10,058 nucleotides of DNA from Globomyces pollinis-pini (taxonomy: Eukaryota; Chytridiomycota; Chytridiomycetes; Rhizophydiales; Globomycetaceae), in contig MU621565.1 in assembly GCA_025399215.1 (NCBI GenBank), positions 1-10,058 of the forward strand, read 5' to 3'. The stretch's first letter is position 1. Every line of letters starts with the position of its first letter. This document shows, piece by piece, positions 1-7,762 of the stretch. The translations under genes were made by a program, and so were the position numbers. The notes beneath the pieces were generated by a model. That model saw nothing but the letters and a program-made list of their open reading frames with translations. It made no database searches and had not been told where the DNA came from.

Positions 1-95
1 TTCAACCTTAATAATATGGGACTAGAGTTTGTGAAATAAAAGCGTCCCTTGTTCATAGAACACTTAAATCCATTCCTTGACAAATTATCTGCAAT
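1..95 (+). repeat. Terminal 95-bp perfect repeat, left end
   Basis: Identical to 5657-5751; the first mismatch is at base 96 (C here, A at 5752). The same length is found for the right-end repeat. Probably an assembly-graph overlap. Confidence 0.9.
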
Positions 96-199
96 CGTTT
101 TGTTGAGAACTCTGAGGATTAATGATTTTATGGACTCTGTAGTTGTTTTTGGGTTTTGGACCAAATTCAAAAAACTATGGACATGAAAAATAACTAAAG

Positions 200-695
200 A
201 GAACAGTTTCAGTATTCTACATTCACTAGGGTTCCCATCTTATAATTGTTCGTTTAGTAACGACTGACATTAGCTAGTATCAAATGGTTCGAAAATCACT
301 AATCTCAATGTAAGTATAGATATGGCCTAGTCAGAAAACATAGAAAACATATCTAGTCTTGGCATACCGACATCAGTACAAAGAAGTTGTATCATGAAAC
401 TTTATCTAGTGTTTAACTTTTTGGACCAATAGTGTTTAATTATATAGGAATAGCATTTCATTAGAGCGATGTGAGAGATATTCTAGTAATTGATCATGCA
501 GGTCCCGTTGACATTGAATATCTGGACCGTTTACTTCTAATACCATTCCCTTATCATTTGTCTACAAGGAGTTCCATAAGATAGTTTCATTTTTGGATAA
601 AATGCTGATGTTATTGCCAACGTTGAATAAACAATATAGTATAGTAACTTTCATAGAGTTAATTTTAAAAGAAGTACATTCTTTGAGAGAGTTCA
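200..695. other. AT-rich stretch, no gene seen
   Basis: Diverged or private part of copy A facing the GC-richer private part of copy B. Stops are dense in all frames and no repeat or motif was recognised. The ATG at 130, equivalent to the start of the copy B frame at 5799, reaches a stop at 184-186 after a net 1-nt insertion. Confidence 0.4.
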
Positions 696-910
696 GATGT
701 ACAAGGTTACAAATTCAGTGCCAAGAGAGCTTTCATTTGTCAAACAATGTTATTCGTATGACCGTTTGAAGCATTATAAAATATCAACATCTTGAAAAAT
801 CTTAATAACGATTTCAATTAATGCTTTTGACATGTGAGAATAATTCCAATTCGGTCCTAAACTGTAATAACATCTAGTTTCCGAGTTGAGGATTGATTTT
901 GAACAATCGA

Positions 911-1687
911 TATTCTCGTTCGTGGAATATGGATAATGATCAATATAACATGATACAAACTTTGCAATTCAATTTGTTCCGATAGATTGAAGCGCGACAG
1001 TGAATGTTATATATTAACATTCAATTCATCATCCGTTGTTGCCTAATTATCCAAATATCATTTATCTAGAAATAAATTTCATTCATCATCAGCGGCAACG
1101 CAACCGCTGCAAATTGCTAAAAAATCTATGAAATATTTTAGGGGGGATATCTAATAATTATTAGCTAATAATGACCGATATTAGCCACTATCTAATAGTG
1201 CCAAAATCACTATTAGCTAATATCTAACAGCTGCGAAATCAATAGATAGGAACCCTAGCAAAGGTACCTTAATGAACTTTTTGCAACCACTATTGACTGT
1301 TTTGATCCAAACGATACTTCTTGCTGCCACCCTGATTGTTTGGTAGACACGTCAAACCTCTTAATCTATTTGTCCCTAGGTTGTTTTTGATGCGCTCCAA
1401 ATATGCATTTGACAGTAGAATCACTTGTATCATAGCTGACATCTGAAAGCAGATAGCCATACCAAAATTCCAACATTTAAAACTGTTCTCTTGAAAATCA
1501 AATCAACAGTAGCATTATTGACTATCAAATATGAAGAAGAAATAAGGTTAACATGGTATAAAGGACCAAATCTGGCAGAGAAAGTCCCAATACGTTTACC
1601 AATTTAACAGTATCCTAACACTATATCAGGCATTTAACCCGAAAGATATTCCACCAATTATATCAGAACTTACAGATGATTCAATAT
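911..1687. other. Block present only in copy A
   Basis: About 0.75 kb lies between two segments that are adjacent in copy B (the counterpart joint is at about 6728-6762). It holds the palindrome cluster and a CAGCGG..CCGCTG hairpin (1090-1109). Short frames are open on both strands around 1250-1610, but none matches a family I know and they overlap, so no gene is called. It is either an insertion in A or a deletion in B. Confidence 0.5.
1147..1226. repeat. Cluster of nested perfect palindromes
   Basis: CTAATAATTATTAG (1151-1164) and ATTATTAGCTAATAAT (1157-1172) overlap as perfect palindromes, and TATTAGCTAATA (1211-1222) is a third. CTAATAGTG (1192-1200) pairs with CACTATTAG (1208-1216) across a 7-nt loop, and GATATTAG (1177-1184) pairs with CTAATATC (1217-1224), together a 17-bp stem with one bulge. 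It lies inside a block absent from copy B, so it may belong to an inserted foldback or MITE-like element, although no terminal repeats or target duplication were found. Confidence 0.7.
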
Positions 1688-2298
1688 GCCTTTTTTTCCA
1701 AACCAGTAGTGCTAATCCAGTGAACGGCATTTTCGTTCCTCTATTTACCTTTTGAATAGTAGCAATTTATCAAGTTCCTATTCCATTTTCCAAACAAAAA
1801 GACCTGAAGCACTATGTAGCTCCACAGTTTTTCGCTTACATCCTAAAATTATAGTTTTTCGCTTTTATGATCTGTTTTAACATTCGCTAATGGAAAAGGA
1901 CTCCAAATTTGAGTAGTATTTCAAACAGCCTAATTAACGTTAAAAGGAGCCTCCTATTCATGATCAAAAGACTTTTTAGATCCAGGGTTTCGGTTTGATA
2001 ATGAAAGTACAGAATAACTATTCTGTTTATTGTGGGGATGATTGATTATTGAAGTAATGACGGTTCAGTGTTACTTCAATTAACAGAGAATATCTAGAAA
2101 TTCTGATATTGTCGACAAGGGTCGAAAATCCAAATCCATTTCCATTACAAACTGTTACTTTGGAGCAGCATCTTCTAACCAAAGATTTGCAAATAAAAAG
2201 AGCAATGAAAACGATTCTGTTGATTCCATATATTTTCGGTAAATGTTTTTGTATATACATTGCAAATAATCGGTTAATTTACCAGTAAGGTATATACT
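1688..2298 (+). repeat. Conserved block of the large repeat (copy A)
   Basis: Closely matches 6763-7363. Similarity is very high from about 1790 to 2298, far above the flanking blocks. A minus-strand open frame (2027-2260) is open in both copies, but about 10 of some 13 base differences change the amino acid, so there is no sign of selection on a protein. Near 1712-1820 the minus strand of copy A has an in-frame stop and a 1-bp insertion relative to copy B. Confidence 0.8.
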
Positions 2299-3540
2299 AA
2301 CGAAGCAAACTTTTCCTTCACTTTGGTTGTTTCTAAACAATGTAAATTTTTTGGTTTACCATTTTCAACAAAATCCATAACATCTAACTTCCGAAATCAA
2401 TAGAGTTTGTTACGGGTGAACATCATTACCCTTTAAAGAAGTTGGATATTAAATTGATGAATAATTTGTATGAGAGGATCAAGGCAATGACATTGTACAT
2501 AAAAAATACTACATTAGTCATCACAAGAAACTATTTGTTAGTTTGTGGAGTTAATATCCACATAGTTAGCATACAATGTTCGAAACCTATTTCAATGGAT
2601 TTTGAGTTATTCGAAAGAAATTGTGAAGATAAATTTCTGTTAGGTTTCTTTAGATTGAAGAAACAGATGATTTATCAAAAGTTGTCAAACGCACCAATTC
2701 GATAGTCCGCAAATCTGACATAAGTATATCAAAACTTATTTGATTTGTCCGACTCTCATATGTTGATTTGAGATTTAAAAGATTCTTGAGAAGCAACAGG
2801 ATGGGGCTAAAACCAATGAAGAGGATGGGGCTAAAATCATGGATGTCTTTGGTGCTTTTCTAAAGTTTTCAAGAAAAATTAGTTTGACAATTGTTTCTTT
2901 TTCATTTGTAAAAAGTCCGGGTGAAAATGATTGAAAGGATAAGTCCAGATAAAAACGATTTTATTGAATGGTAAAAGGAAATATGCCCCAGTTAACGTGG
3001 AGAGAACACAATGGTAATCTGAAGATTATTGCAGCCAGTTACTCCATGACAGAAACTAAGTATTTTCAATCATGTACCATTTAACTATTGTGTAAATCTA
3101 ATCGTATTTTGTGGATTACACTTGCGATCTTACAGTTGTTGGTGGAATATTTGAATGCTCAACAATTACTGATCCTGTATGTTGGAGATTGTATCTGTCT
3201 CTTTTGCAATTTACCTACTCTACCTTCTTAATTTTATAGATGGAAGCCGTACAAAATTACAATCAATCCCTCCCACAAAGAAAATATCAAAACCGCTAGA
3301 CTGATATCTAAATTGGATACAGAGAATAGTCATCCATGTTTAGATTGTTGTTCAATTGGTTCTATTTGCCTTCAACCTTTTTCTGGTACTGTTTGCCAAT
3401 ATCACATTCGTCAAATCCTACTGCTTACGAGACGAAAACTTTTGTTAACCCTTAAACACGTGTACTCTACAGAGATAGTAATGTCGAAACACAAAGATAT
3501 TAACTATATTGACCAAACAACGATAGTAACGTAACATCAA
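2299..3540. other. Diverged part of copy A, no confirmed gene
   Basis: Open frames of 87 codons (2442-2705) and 73 codons (3313-3534) are interrupted in the homologous parts of copy B and match no family, so they are not called. The stretch also holds the 24-bp minisatellite and the segment 3030-3124 that recurs at the window end. Confidence 0.45.
2797..2844 (+). repeat. 24-bp minisatellite, two units (copy A)
   Basis: Units at 2797-2820 and 2821-2844 share the core GAGGATGGGGCTAAAA. In one frame they read DGAKTNE-EDGAKIMD. The period is a multiple of three, so frame preservation alone does not show coding. Confidence 0.85.
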
Positions 3541-4120
3541 AAATTGTGCAGAAGAGAGACCATCATTGAATTGAAGGAAGAATTTAAAGTCCAAAAAACA
3601 CACTAGCTGAATTTGCTGGTCAGAATAACTAACACGTCAGAAAATAAAGACACAATAGCAACGTTGAAATATGATGGCGAGAAAGAAGTAAATGTGTTTC
3701 AAAAAAGGAATCAAAGACTGTTAATGGAGTGCATATGGTTAAGAGGATAGTACAAGAATCAATAAGAAACAAGAAAGCAATCCATTAAGTGAGGACGTGG
3801 AGTCTAGAAGGAAACAGATAGACGAGAGTCAGATATAGAATCAATAAGAGCAAGAAAAGAATCTGATCTGAGAGAACGGTCGAAAGATAGGTGGGGAATG
3901 GATGAAGGGCAAAAGAAAGATGGGGAATAGGTGAAGGTTGGAAGATAGATGGAAAATGAGGGATAGGAGAAAATGATAAAGAATTGGATTCAAAGAGTTG
4001 GAAAGAAAATACAGTTAATTGACACAGATGAACACATAAAGTACCAAAAAATGAGAAAGTTGCAGTTGTGGGATGTAGCAGAGATTGGTAGGAGCGAGAT
4101 ACTGATAACATGTTACACTG
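3541..4120 (+). other. Purine-rich, strand-asymmetric tract (copy A)
   Basis: The plus strand is mostly A and G. Between 3882 and 4011 only two C bases (3910 and 3991) were seen. Within 3885-3970 three loose units of about 28 bp share an AAGATxGxTGGGGAAT-like core. The reverse frame 3785-4111 is Leu/Ser/Pro-rich simply because of this composition. The counterpart 9120-9430 keeps the bias. Confidence 0.6.
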
Positions 4121-4568
4121 GTCGAGAATTGATTTAACCTATTAATTGCAGCGTCGCTACATCACCGAATATATGGCTGCATCTAATAACAGCAGAATTT
4201 AATATCCCAGAACACTCGAAACTCATGTCACAAACTATTCATCATCCTCATAAACTTTCTACACTTCATTTATCCCTTATTGGATATACCAATAGGTAAC
4301 TAGTTAAAACCCTACTTACTTGCTCTAATTAGTAAATTGAATAATCTTAGAAGGCAAATACTACCTGGGTTTCTCTCTTAACCGTTGATCAAGATACATT
4401 AGAACATTTGGTACTCAATGCAACCAACCATCAACAAATGTTGGCTGCTCTAGTGCTGATGAATTGACTGTAAATTATACTTTCATTCCATATAACTCAA
4501 GTCACTGGAGCGGCACAACCATCAAATGTTGCCAAGTTGCGCAGCTTAAGGATTCAAATGTTTTCAAG

Positions 4569-4601
4569 CCGATCGGGTTTTGTCATCCGATCGGGTTCTG
4601 T
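4569..4601 (+). repeat. 18-bp tandem repeat with CCGATCGG palindrome
   Basis: CCGATCGGGTTTTGT (4569-4583) and CCGATCGGGTTCTGT (4587-4601) are 18 bp apart, and a weaker TCCGATT follows near 4612. Each holds the 8-bp palindrome CCGATCGG. They lie just past the end of copy A and upstream of the velvet gene; the corresponding place in copy B is deleted. Confidence 0.8.
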
Positions 4602-4603
4602 AT

Positions 4604-4968
4604 TACGAGAAATCCGATTGAAAAAAAAGTTCAAAACAACAAAATTTTATATTGAATTCATTTATTGTAGAATTCACTGAAATTTGATAAAATCTGTCTG
4701 AATCTGGATACACTAAATCCCTGTTTTTTTTACCATGGTAGCCTTCAAAGATATAACTTTGATATTCATTTTTATTGCTGCTAATACCTTAATTTTTTGT
4801 ATTCAAATAGTGTTAAAATCACTGACTTTCAAAGTTGCTGGTCTCACATGCTCAATTTTTTTGAGAATTTAATTTGGTGTTTTGTGTTTAACAAAAACGT
4901 TTGATTTCACTGCAAACACACTTTCCTCATTACTTGATATCCAGAGGCAGTAAAACTTTATCAATAAG
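4604..4968. other. Upstream region of the velvet gene, no clear element
   Basis: This is AT-rich DNA with T-runs (an eight-T run at 4724-4731 and another near 4856) and a TACCATGGTA palindrome near 4732. It has no counterpart in the window's other repeat copy, so any promoter of the velvet gene is expected here. No TATA box or operator could be assigned. The short frame from 4464 to 4655 that runs into it is not preserved in copy B. Confidence 0.4.
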
Positions 4969-5656
4969 ATGATTGAAGCTAAAGGTAATCATTTTACTGC
5001 GAAAATTCGTCAACAACCGTTGAGAGGAAGAATGTGTGGAACGAAAGCGATAGTAGATAAAAGAATACTGTAAGAACGAATTATATGGTATTAACTAAAG
5101 TGACCCTCCTCTAGTAGTTCAAATGGTTTTTGATGACCCAGCACAAGAAAAATTGTATTTGTTATTGTTGGTAGATAATATTTGGTAGGTACTTTTCAAA
5201 CACAAACTTCTTGGTTTGTCATGTTACTCTACACTCGTCAAATGGAGAGCAAGTTGCAGCATTTATACAGCACGAGAAAACTGGATCCAAAGTTGTTCAG
5301 AAAGTATTGTTGGGTGATGATCCAGTCACCGCACGTATACTAAACGACCCAGAGGACAACAAACCACATCTATTCTTTGTTTTGTCAAGTCTGTCGATTC
5401 GATACACAGGATTCTACTCACTTCGCTGCACTGTGATTGATATTCAAGGGTAAAGATCAGATCGCTCACTCTGATTAGGCTTGAATCACAAAGTATGATG
5501 ACAAAACCTTTCCAAGTCTATTCATCTAAATCATACCCTGGAATGTTGGGTAAGTATTGGTGGTGACTGAAAATAGACTCCACTGCGATTTCCAGATCCT
5601 TCTCACATCAGGGTATACCGATGTACGTCGGGTTTAAAAAAACTTATAATACTTAA
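4969..5656 (+). CDS. Velvet-domain protein, 5 exons, apparently complete
   Basis: Velvet proteins are fungal transcription regulators with an NF-kappaB-like DNA-binding fold; in Aspergillus they form homo- and heterodimers that link development to secondary metabolism. The proposed exons are 4969-5069, 5101-5154, 5189-5449, 5479-5549 and 5577-5656, totalling 567 nt including TAA, or 188 residues. Landmarks seen are KIRQQPLRGRMCG (residues 12-24), DPPLVVQMVFD (35-45), YFSNTNFLVCHVTLHS (53-68), HLFFVLSSLSIRYTGFY (112-128), PFQVYSSKSYPGM (149-161) and STAISRSFSHQG (164-175). These run from the family's N-terminal RQQP..ARMCG block to its C-terminal FPGM..STALS block, so this is a single-domain protein without the long disordered tail of VeA or VosA. 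The start is the first ATG after an in-frame TAA at 4951-4953. The usual FGxKDRR after RMCG is replaced by TKAIVDKR. Every splice keeps the frame. The paralogue cannot be assigned. The family call is firm; exact splice sites are inferred from motif continuity. Confidence 0.92.
5070..5100 (+). other. Intron 1 of the velvet gene, 31 nt
   Basis: It starts GTAAGA and ends CTAAAG, with a branch-point-like TTAAC about 10 nt before the acceptor. Read through, the upstream frame would end at TAA 5071-5073. Removal joins ct|t into a Leu codon and gives KRI-L-DPPLVVQ, as the family requires. Confidence 0.8.
5155..5188 (+). other. Intron 2 of the velvet gene, 34 nt
   Basis: It starts GTATTT and ends GGTAG. 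Without it the frame hits TAG at 5186-5188. Its length is 1 mod 3, which is exactly the shift needed to join frame +2 upstream to frame 0 downstream, giving AQEKL-YFSNTNFLVC. The donor is the weakest of the four; the alternative is a 1-nt frameshift. Confidence 0.72.
5450..5478 (+). other. Intron 3 of the velvet gene, 29 nt
   Basis: It starts GTAAAG and ends CTGATTAG. Read through, the frame ends at the TAA 5451-5453. Splicing makes gg|g (Gly) and continues TVIDIQG-LESQS into the next conserved block. Confidence 0.78.
5550..5576 (+). other. Intron 4 of the velvet gene, 27 nt
   Basis: It has a strong GTAAGT donor, an internal GTGACTGA branch-like site and an AATAG acceptor. Splicing makes g|ac (Asp) and gives KSYPGML-DSTAISRSF, which matches the family block PGM..ST.LS..FA. 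Using the next acceptor at 5595 would remove the STAIS motif, so the 27-nt form is preferred. Confidence 0.82.
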
Positions 5657-5690
5657 TTCAACCTTAATAATATGGGACTAGAGTTTGTGA

Positions 5691-5696
5691 AATAAA
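5691..5696 (+). promoter_or_regulatory. Candidate polyadenylation signal AATAAA
   Basis: A perfect AATAAA lies 35 nt past the velvet stop codon, a plausible distance for 3'-end formation. The same hexamer occurs at 35-40 in the other copy of this repeat, so a velvet-like 3' flank may also precede position 1. Chance occurrence in AT-rich DNA is possible. Confidence 0.45.
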
Positions 5697-5798
5697 AGCG
5701 TCCCTTGTTCATAGAACACTTAAATCCATTCCTTGACAAATTATCTGCAATAGTTTTGCAACTATTACTTGTTGAGAACTCTGAGGATTAATTATTTT

Positions 5799-6098
5799 AT
5801 GGACTCTGAGTTGTTTTTGGGTTTTGGACCAAATGTTGTGGACATCTCATTTGATTTGAAAATGACTAAAACCAATTGTTTGATTAATCCTCACATTGTA
5901 TTGGTGAGTCTGCATTTGTACGGTCAAACGGCATATTTATACATGGTACGTACTTCATGTACAAGGGTTTATTCATTGGAGGGTATTGATGGAGATTCTG
6001 GGCCAATACCATTGGTCGTACTGGTCGAATACCACAAAGTATTGGAATTTTCTTTTGTAATACATTCCGGATTACTGGCCGAATGCTATCAGCCATGA
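5799..6098 (+). CDS. Hypothetical 99-codon frame, faint velvet-like resemblance
   Basis: An ATG at 5799 opens 99 codons. Residues 13-19 (VVDISFD) and 29-39 (INPHIVLVSLH) resemble, in order and with similar spacing, VVQMVFD and NTNFLVCHVTLH of the neighbouring velvet protein. The family usually shows an NP-hydrophobic-SL pattern there. A different frame shows GIFF and RITG at 6044-6079, loosely like the later velvet strand. No RQQP..RMCG block precedes it and no FPGM block follows. Copy A breaks the frame after 18 codons. It could be a decayed second velvet gene with introns and frameshifts, or chance. Confidence 0.25.
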   Translation: MDSELFLGFGPNVVDISFDLKMTKTNCLINPHIVLVSLHLYGQTAYLYMVRTSCTRVYSLEGIDGDSGPIPLVVLVEYHKVLEFSFVIHSGLLAECYQP

Positions 6099-6442
6099 AG
6101 TGGGTCTGCACCCTGCACTCAGACTAACTGGACCACGTTATCAATCACAAGGAGACATTGGCACGCTCATCAATCATCAAATCCCAGTCACCAAGAGCTA
6201 CTGCTCCATGTCATACTGTCCCCGTCAGAGCTCGTATCAGACCCAAGGGAAGAAAGGACCACTACGATGAACCAATGATACCCTAGCACGCCGGACTCAC
6301 AGCCAACAGTCCTATAACACCAGCTAGCGCCGCAGGCCGAATTTGCAGTCGAGGTCCACCACACCAACAAGTGCCATCACCATTGCATCAGCTATTAGAT
6401 TGTACTAACTGCCTTCTCCGGCCCAGAGAATGTTATGAGCAA
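6099..6442 (+). other. GC-rich island, possible decayed exon
   Basis: G+C is about 51% over 6121-6420, against about one third elsewhere and about 45% in the velvet exons. All three forward frames have long open runs. Frame +2 (from 5990) is broken only by TAA 6125 and TAG 6284 and ends at TAA 6440-6442, reading Ser/Pro/Arg-rich sequence such as VRARIRPKGRKDHYDEP and QQVPSPLHQLL. That looks like a disordered protein tail, but no domain is recognised. Absent from copy A. It may be a gene remnant or captured sequence. Confidence 0.35.
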
Positions 6443-6762
6443 TAAGTTAAGATGTTTGTATTGGTTATTTGGTTTGAATGATGTCAAATGAAGAATTGGG
6501 ATGTGGAAAGTTGCTGATCCAACAGTTGGTTCAGTGAGCAAATGTACAAACTAAACTACGTAAATCATTCACTTGGTAGAGAGCTAAAATTTATTATTCG
6601 TTGAACAGTTTGAGACAAACAGCTTCTACTTATACCTCTTGATATGCCAGCATAATTCTAATTCATTTGCAAATTGTAACAATATCTAAATTTGAAAGTT
6701 GAATCTAGATTTTGAACAACCCAATAAAATATGGTATGTTACTGACTTAATCAATTTCAGTT
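6443..6762. other. AT-rich stretch between GC island and conserved block
   Basis: Contains the diverged match 6538-6727 to 696-910 of copy A. No gene or element is recognised. Confidence 0.4.
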
Positions 6763-7363
6763 TCCATTTTTTCCAAACCAGTAGCGCTAATCCAGTGCTC
6801 GGCATTTTTGTACAACTATTTACCTTTGAATAGCAGCAATTATCAAGTTCCTGTTCCATTTTCCAAACAAAAAGACCTGAAGCACTATGTAGCTCCACAG
6901 TTTTTCGTTTACATCCTAAAATTATAGTTTTCGCATTTATGATCTTTGTTAATGTTCGCTAATGGAAAAAGACTCCAATTTGAGTAGTATTTCAAATAGT
7001 CTATAGTCAATTAACGTTAAAAGATTAAAAGAATCTTTAGATCCAGGGTTTCGGTTTGATAATGATTGTACAGAATAACTATTCTGTTTATTGTGGGGAT
7101 GATTGATTATTAATGTAATGACGGTTCAGTGGTACTTCAATTAACAGAGAACATCTAGAAATTCTGATATTGTCGACAGGGGTCGAAAATCCAAATCCAT
7201 TTCCAGTAGTACCTGTTACTTCGGAATAGCATCTTCTAACCAAAGATTTGCAAATAAAAAGAGCAATGTAAACGATTCTGTTGATTCCATATATTTTCGG
7301 TAAATGTTTTTGTATATACATTGCAAATAATCGGTTAATTTACCAGTAAGGCATGTATATACT
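6763..7363 (+). repeat. Conserved block of the large repeat (copy B)
   Basis: Partner of 1688-2298. On the minus strand the frame 6686-6898 contains a stretch reading VELHSASGLFVWKMEQELDN that is open here but broken in copy A. No protein family is recognised. A possible 37-nt intron (6787-6823, minus strand, GTAAAT..GGATTAG) is present at the same place in copy A (1712-1748), with an acceptor like that of velvet intron 3. Confidence 0.75.
6938..7353 (+). repeat. Internal tandem duplication, first unit
   Basis: Matches 7363-7762 at an offset of about 425 bp, with shared strings TATGATCTTTGTTAAT, TCTAGAAATTCTGATA and AAATCCAAATCCATT. Copy A has only one such unit (about 1867-2298). Confidence 0.7.
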
Positions 7364-7762
7364 ATGATCTTTGTTAATATTCAGATTGTTTGCAATGGAA
7401 AAGACCTCTTTGTGGTAATATTACATTTGTTTCTCTTCATAATCAAAAGAATTTTTTTAGGAACATGAAGGAATGATTCGATCGAGTCTCTTGGGTTTGA
7501 TAATGAAATGAATGTAGCAAAAAACTCTTCTATTATTAATGAGAATGATTGATTTGTAACATATTGATAGTTTAGTTAGTGGTTCTTCAATTGACAGAAA
7601 ACAGTCTAGAAATTCTGATAATGCCGACAGAGGGTTAATAAATCCAAATCCATTCCCACTACATACAGTTATTTGCGTTAGACTAGCGTAACAATTTCAT
7701 TGTATATCCTTAGAAAACAGCGAAAACGGTGAAAATAATCTGTTAATCTACCAATATGACAT
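7363..7762 (+). repeat. Internal tandem duplication, second, diverged unit
   Basis: Diverged second unit of the 0.4-kb tandem pair. It ends in a stretch resembling 7326-7353, after which collinearity with copy A resumes (AACCGAGCGAAC near 7769 against AACGAAGCAAAC near 2299). Confidence 0.65.

Larger units (their letters stand above)
1..4540 (+). repeat. Large direct repeat, copy A
   Basis: Collinear with copy B (5657-9861) through a chain of matching blocks: 1-166 with 5657-5834, about 696-910 with 6538-6727, 1688-2298 with 6763-7363, about 2300-2860 with 7770-8440, 2870-3240 with 8455-8720, 3340-3410 with 8967-9035, 4141-4270 with 9482-9610, and 4516-4540 with 9828-9852. Identity is very high in the first and third blocks and much lower elsewhere, with many indels. 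No intact long gene is visible. It may be an old mobile element, or the spacer of a tandemly duplicated locus; the sequence does not decide. The left edge coincides with the window start, so the true boundary is unknown. Confidence 0.85.

Noticed and set aside
286..297. GGTTCGAAAATC, resembling a tRNA T-arm
   Set aside because: No acceptor stem, anticodon arm or D-arm could be found around it.
1192..1216. Hairpin considered as a bacterial-type terminator
   Set aside because: The window is eukaryotic in character, no gene ends next to it and no T-run follows.
1250..1610. Several overlapping short frames on both strands that look protein-like
   Set aside because: Mutually exclusive frames were equally open, none carried a recognisable motif, and runs of about 50 codons are expected by chance in this length.
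2027..2260. Minus-strand 77-codon frame, also open at 7088-7321
   Set aside because: The two copies differ mostly by amino-acid-changing substitutions and match no family; the frame is open because the DNA is nearly identical, not because it is selected.
2442..2705. 87-codon plus-strand frame
   Set aside because: The homologous stretch near 7950-8260 has stops and indels, and no domain is recognised.
3785..4111. 108-codon minus-strand frame rich in Leu, Ser, Pro and Phe
   Set aside because: Its composition follows from the purine-rich opposite strand, and it is not preserved in copy B.
4464..4655. 63-codon plus-strand frame ending upstream of the velvet gene
   Set aside because: In copy B an in-frame stop precedes the shared part, both coding differences there change the residue, and the PIGFC doubling is just the 18-bp DNA repeat.
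5155..5188. Reading the gap between velvet exons 2 and 3 as a frameshift mutation
   Set aside because: A 34-nt GT-AG segment restores the frame and the motif exactly, in line with the other three introns; kept only as an alternative.
6188..6370. Minus-strand 60-codon frame in the GC island
   Set aside because: GC-rich DNA lowers stop frequency in all frames; the Ser/Trp/Val-rich product matches nothing known.
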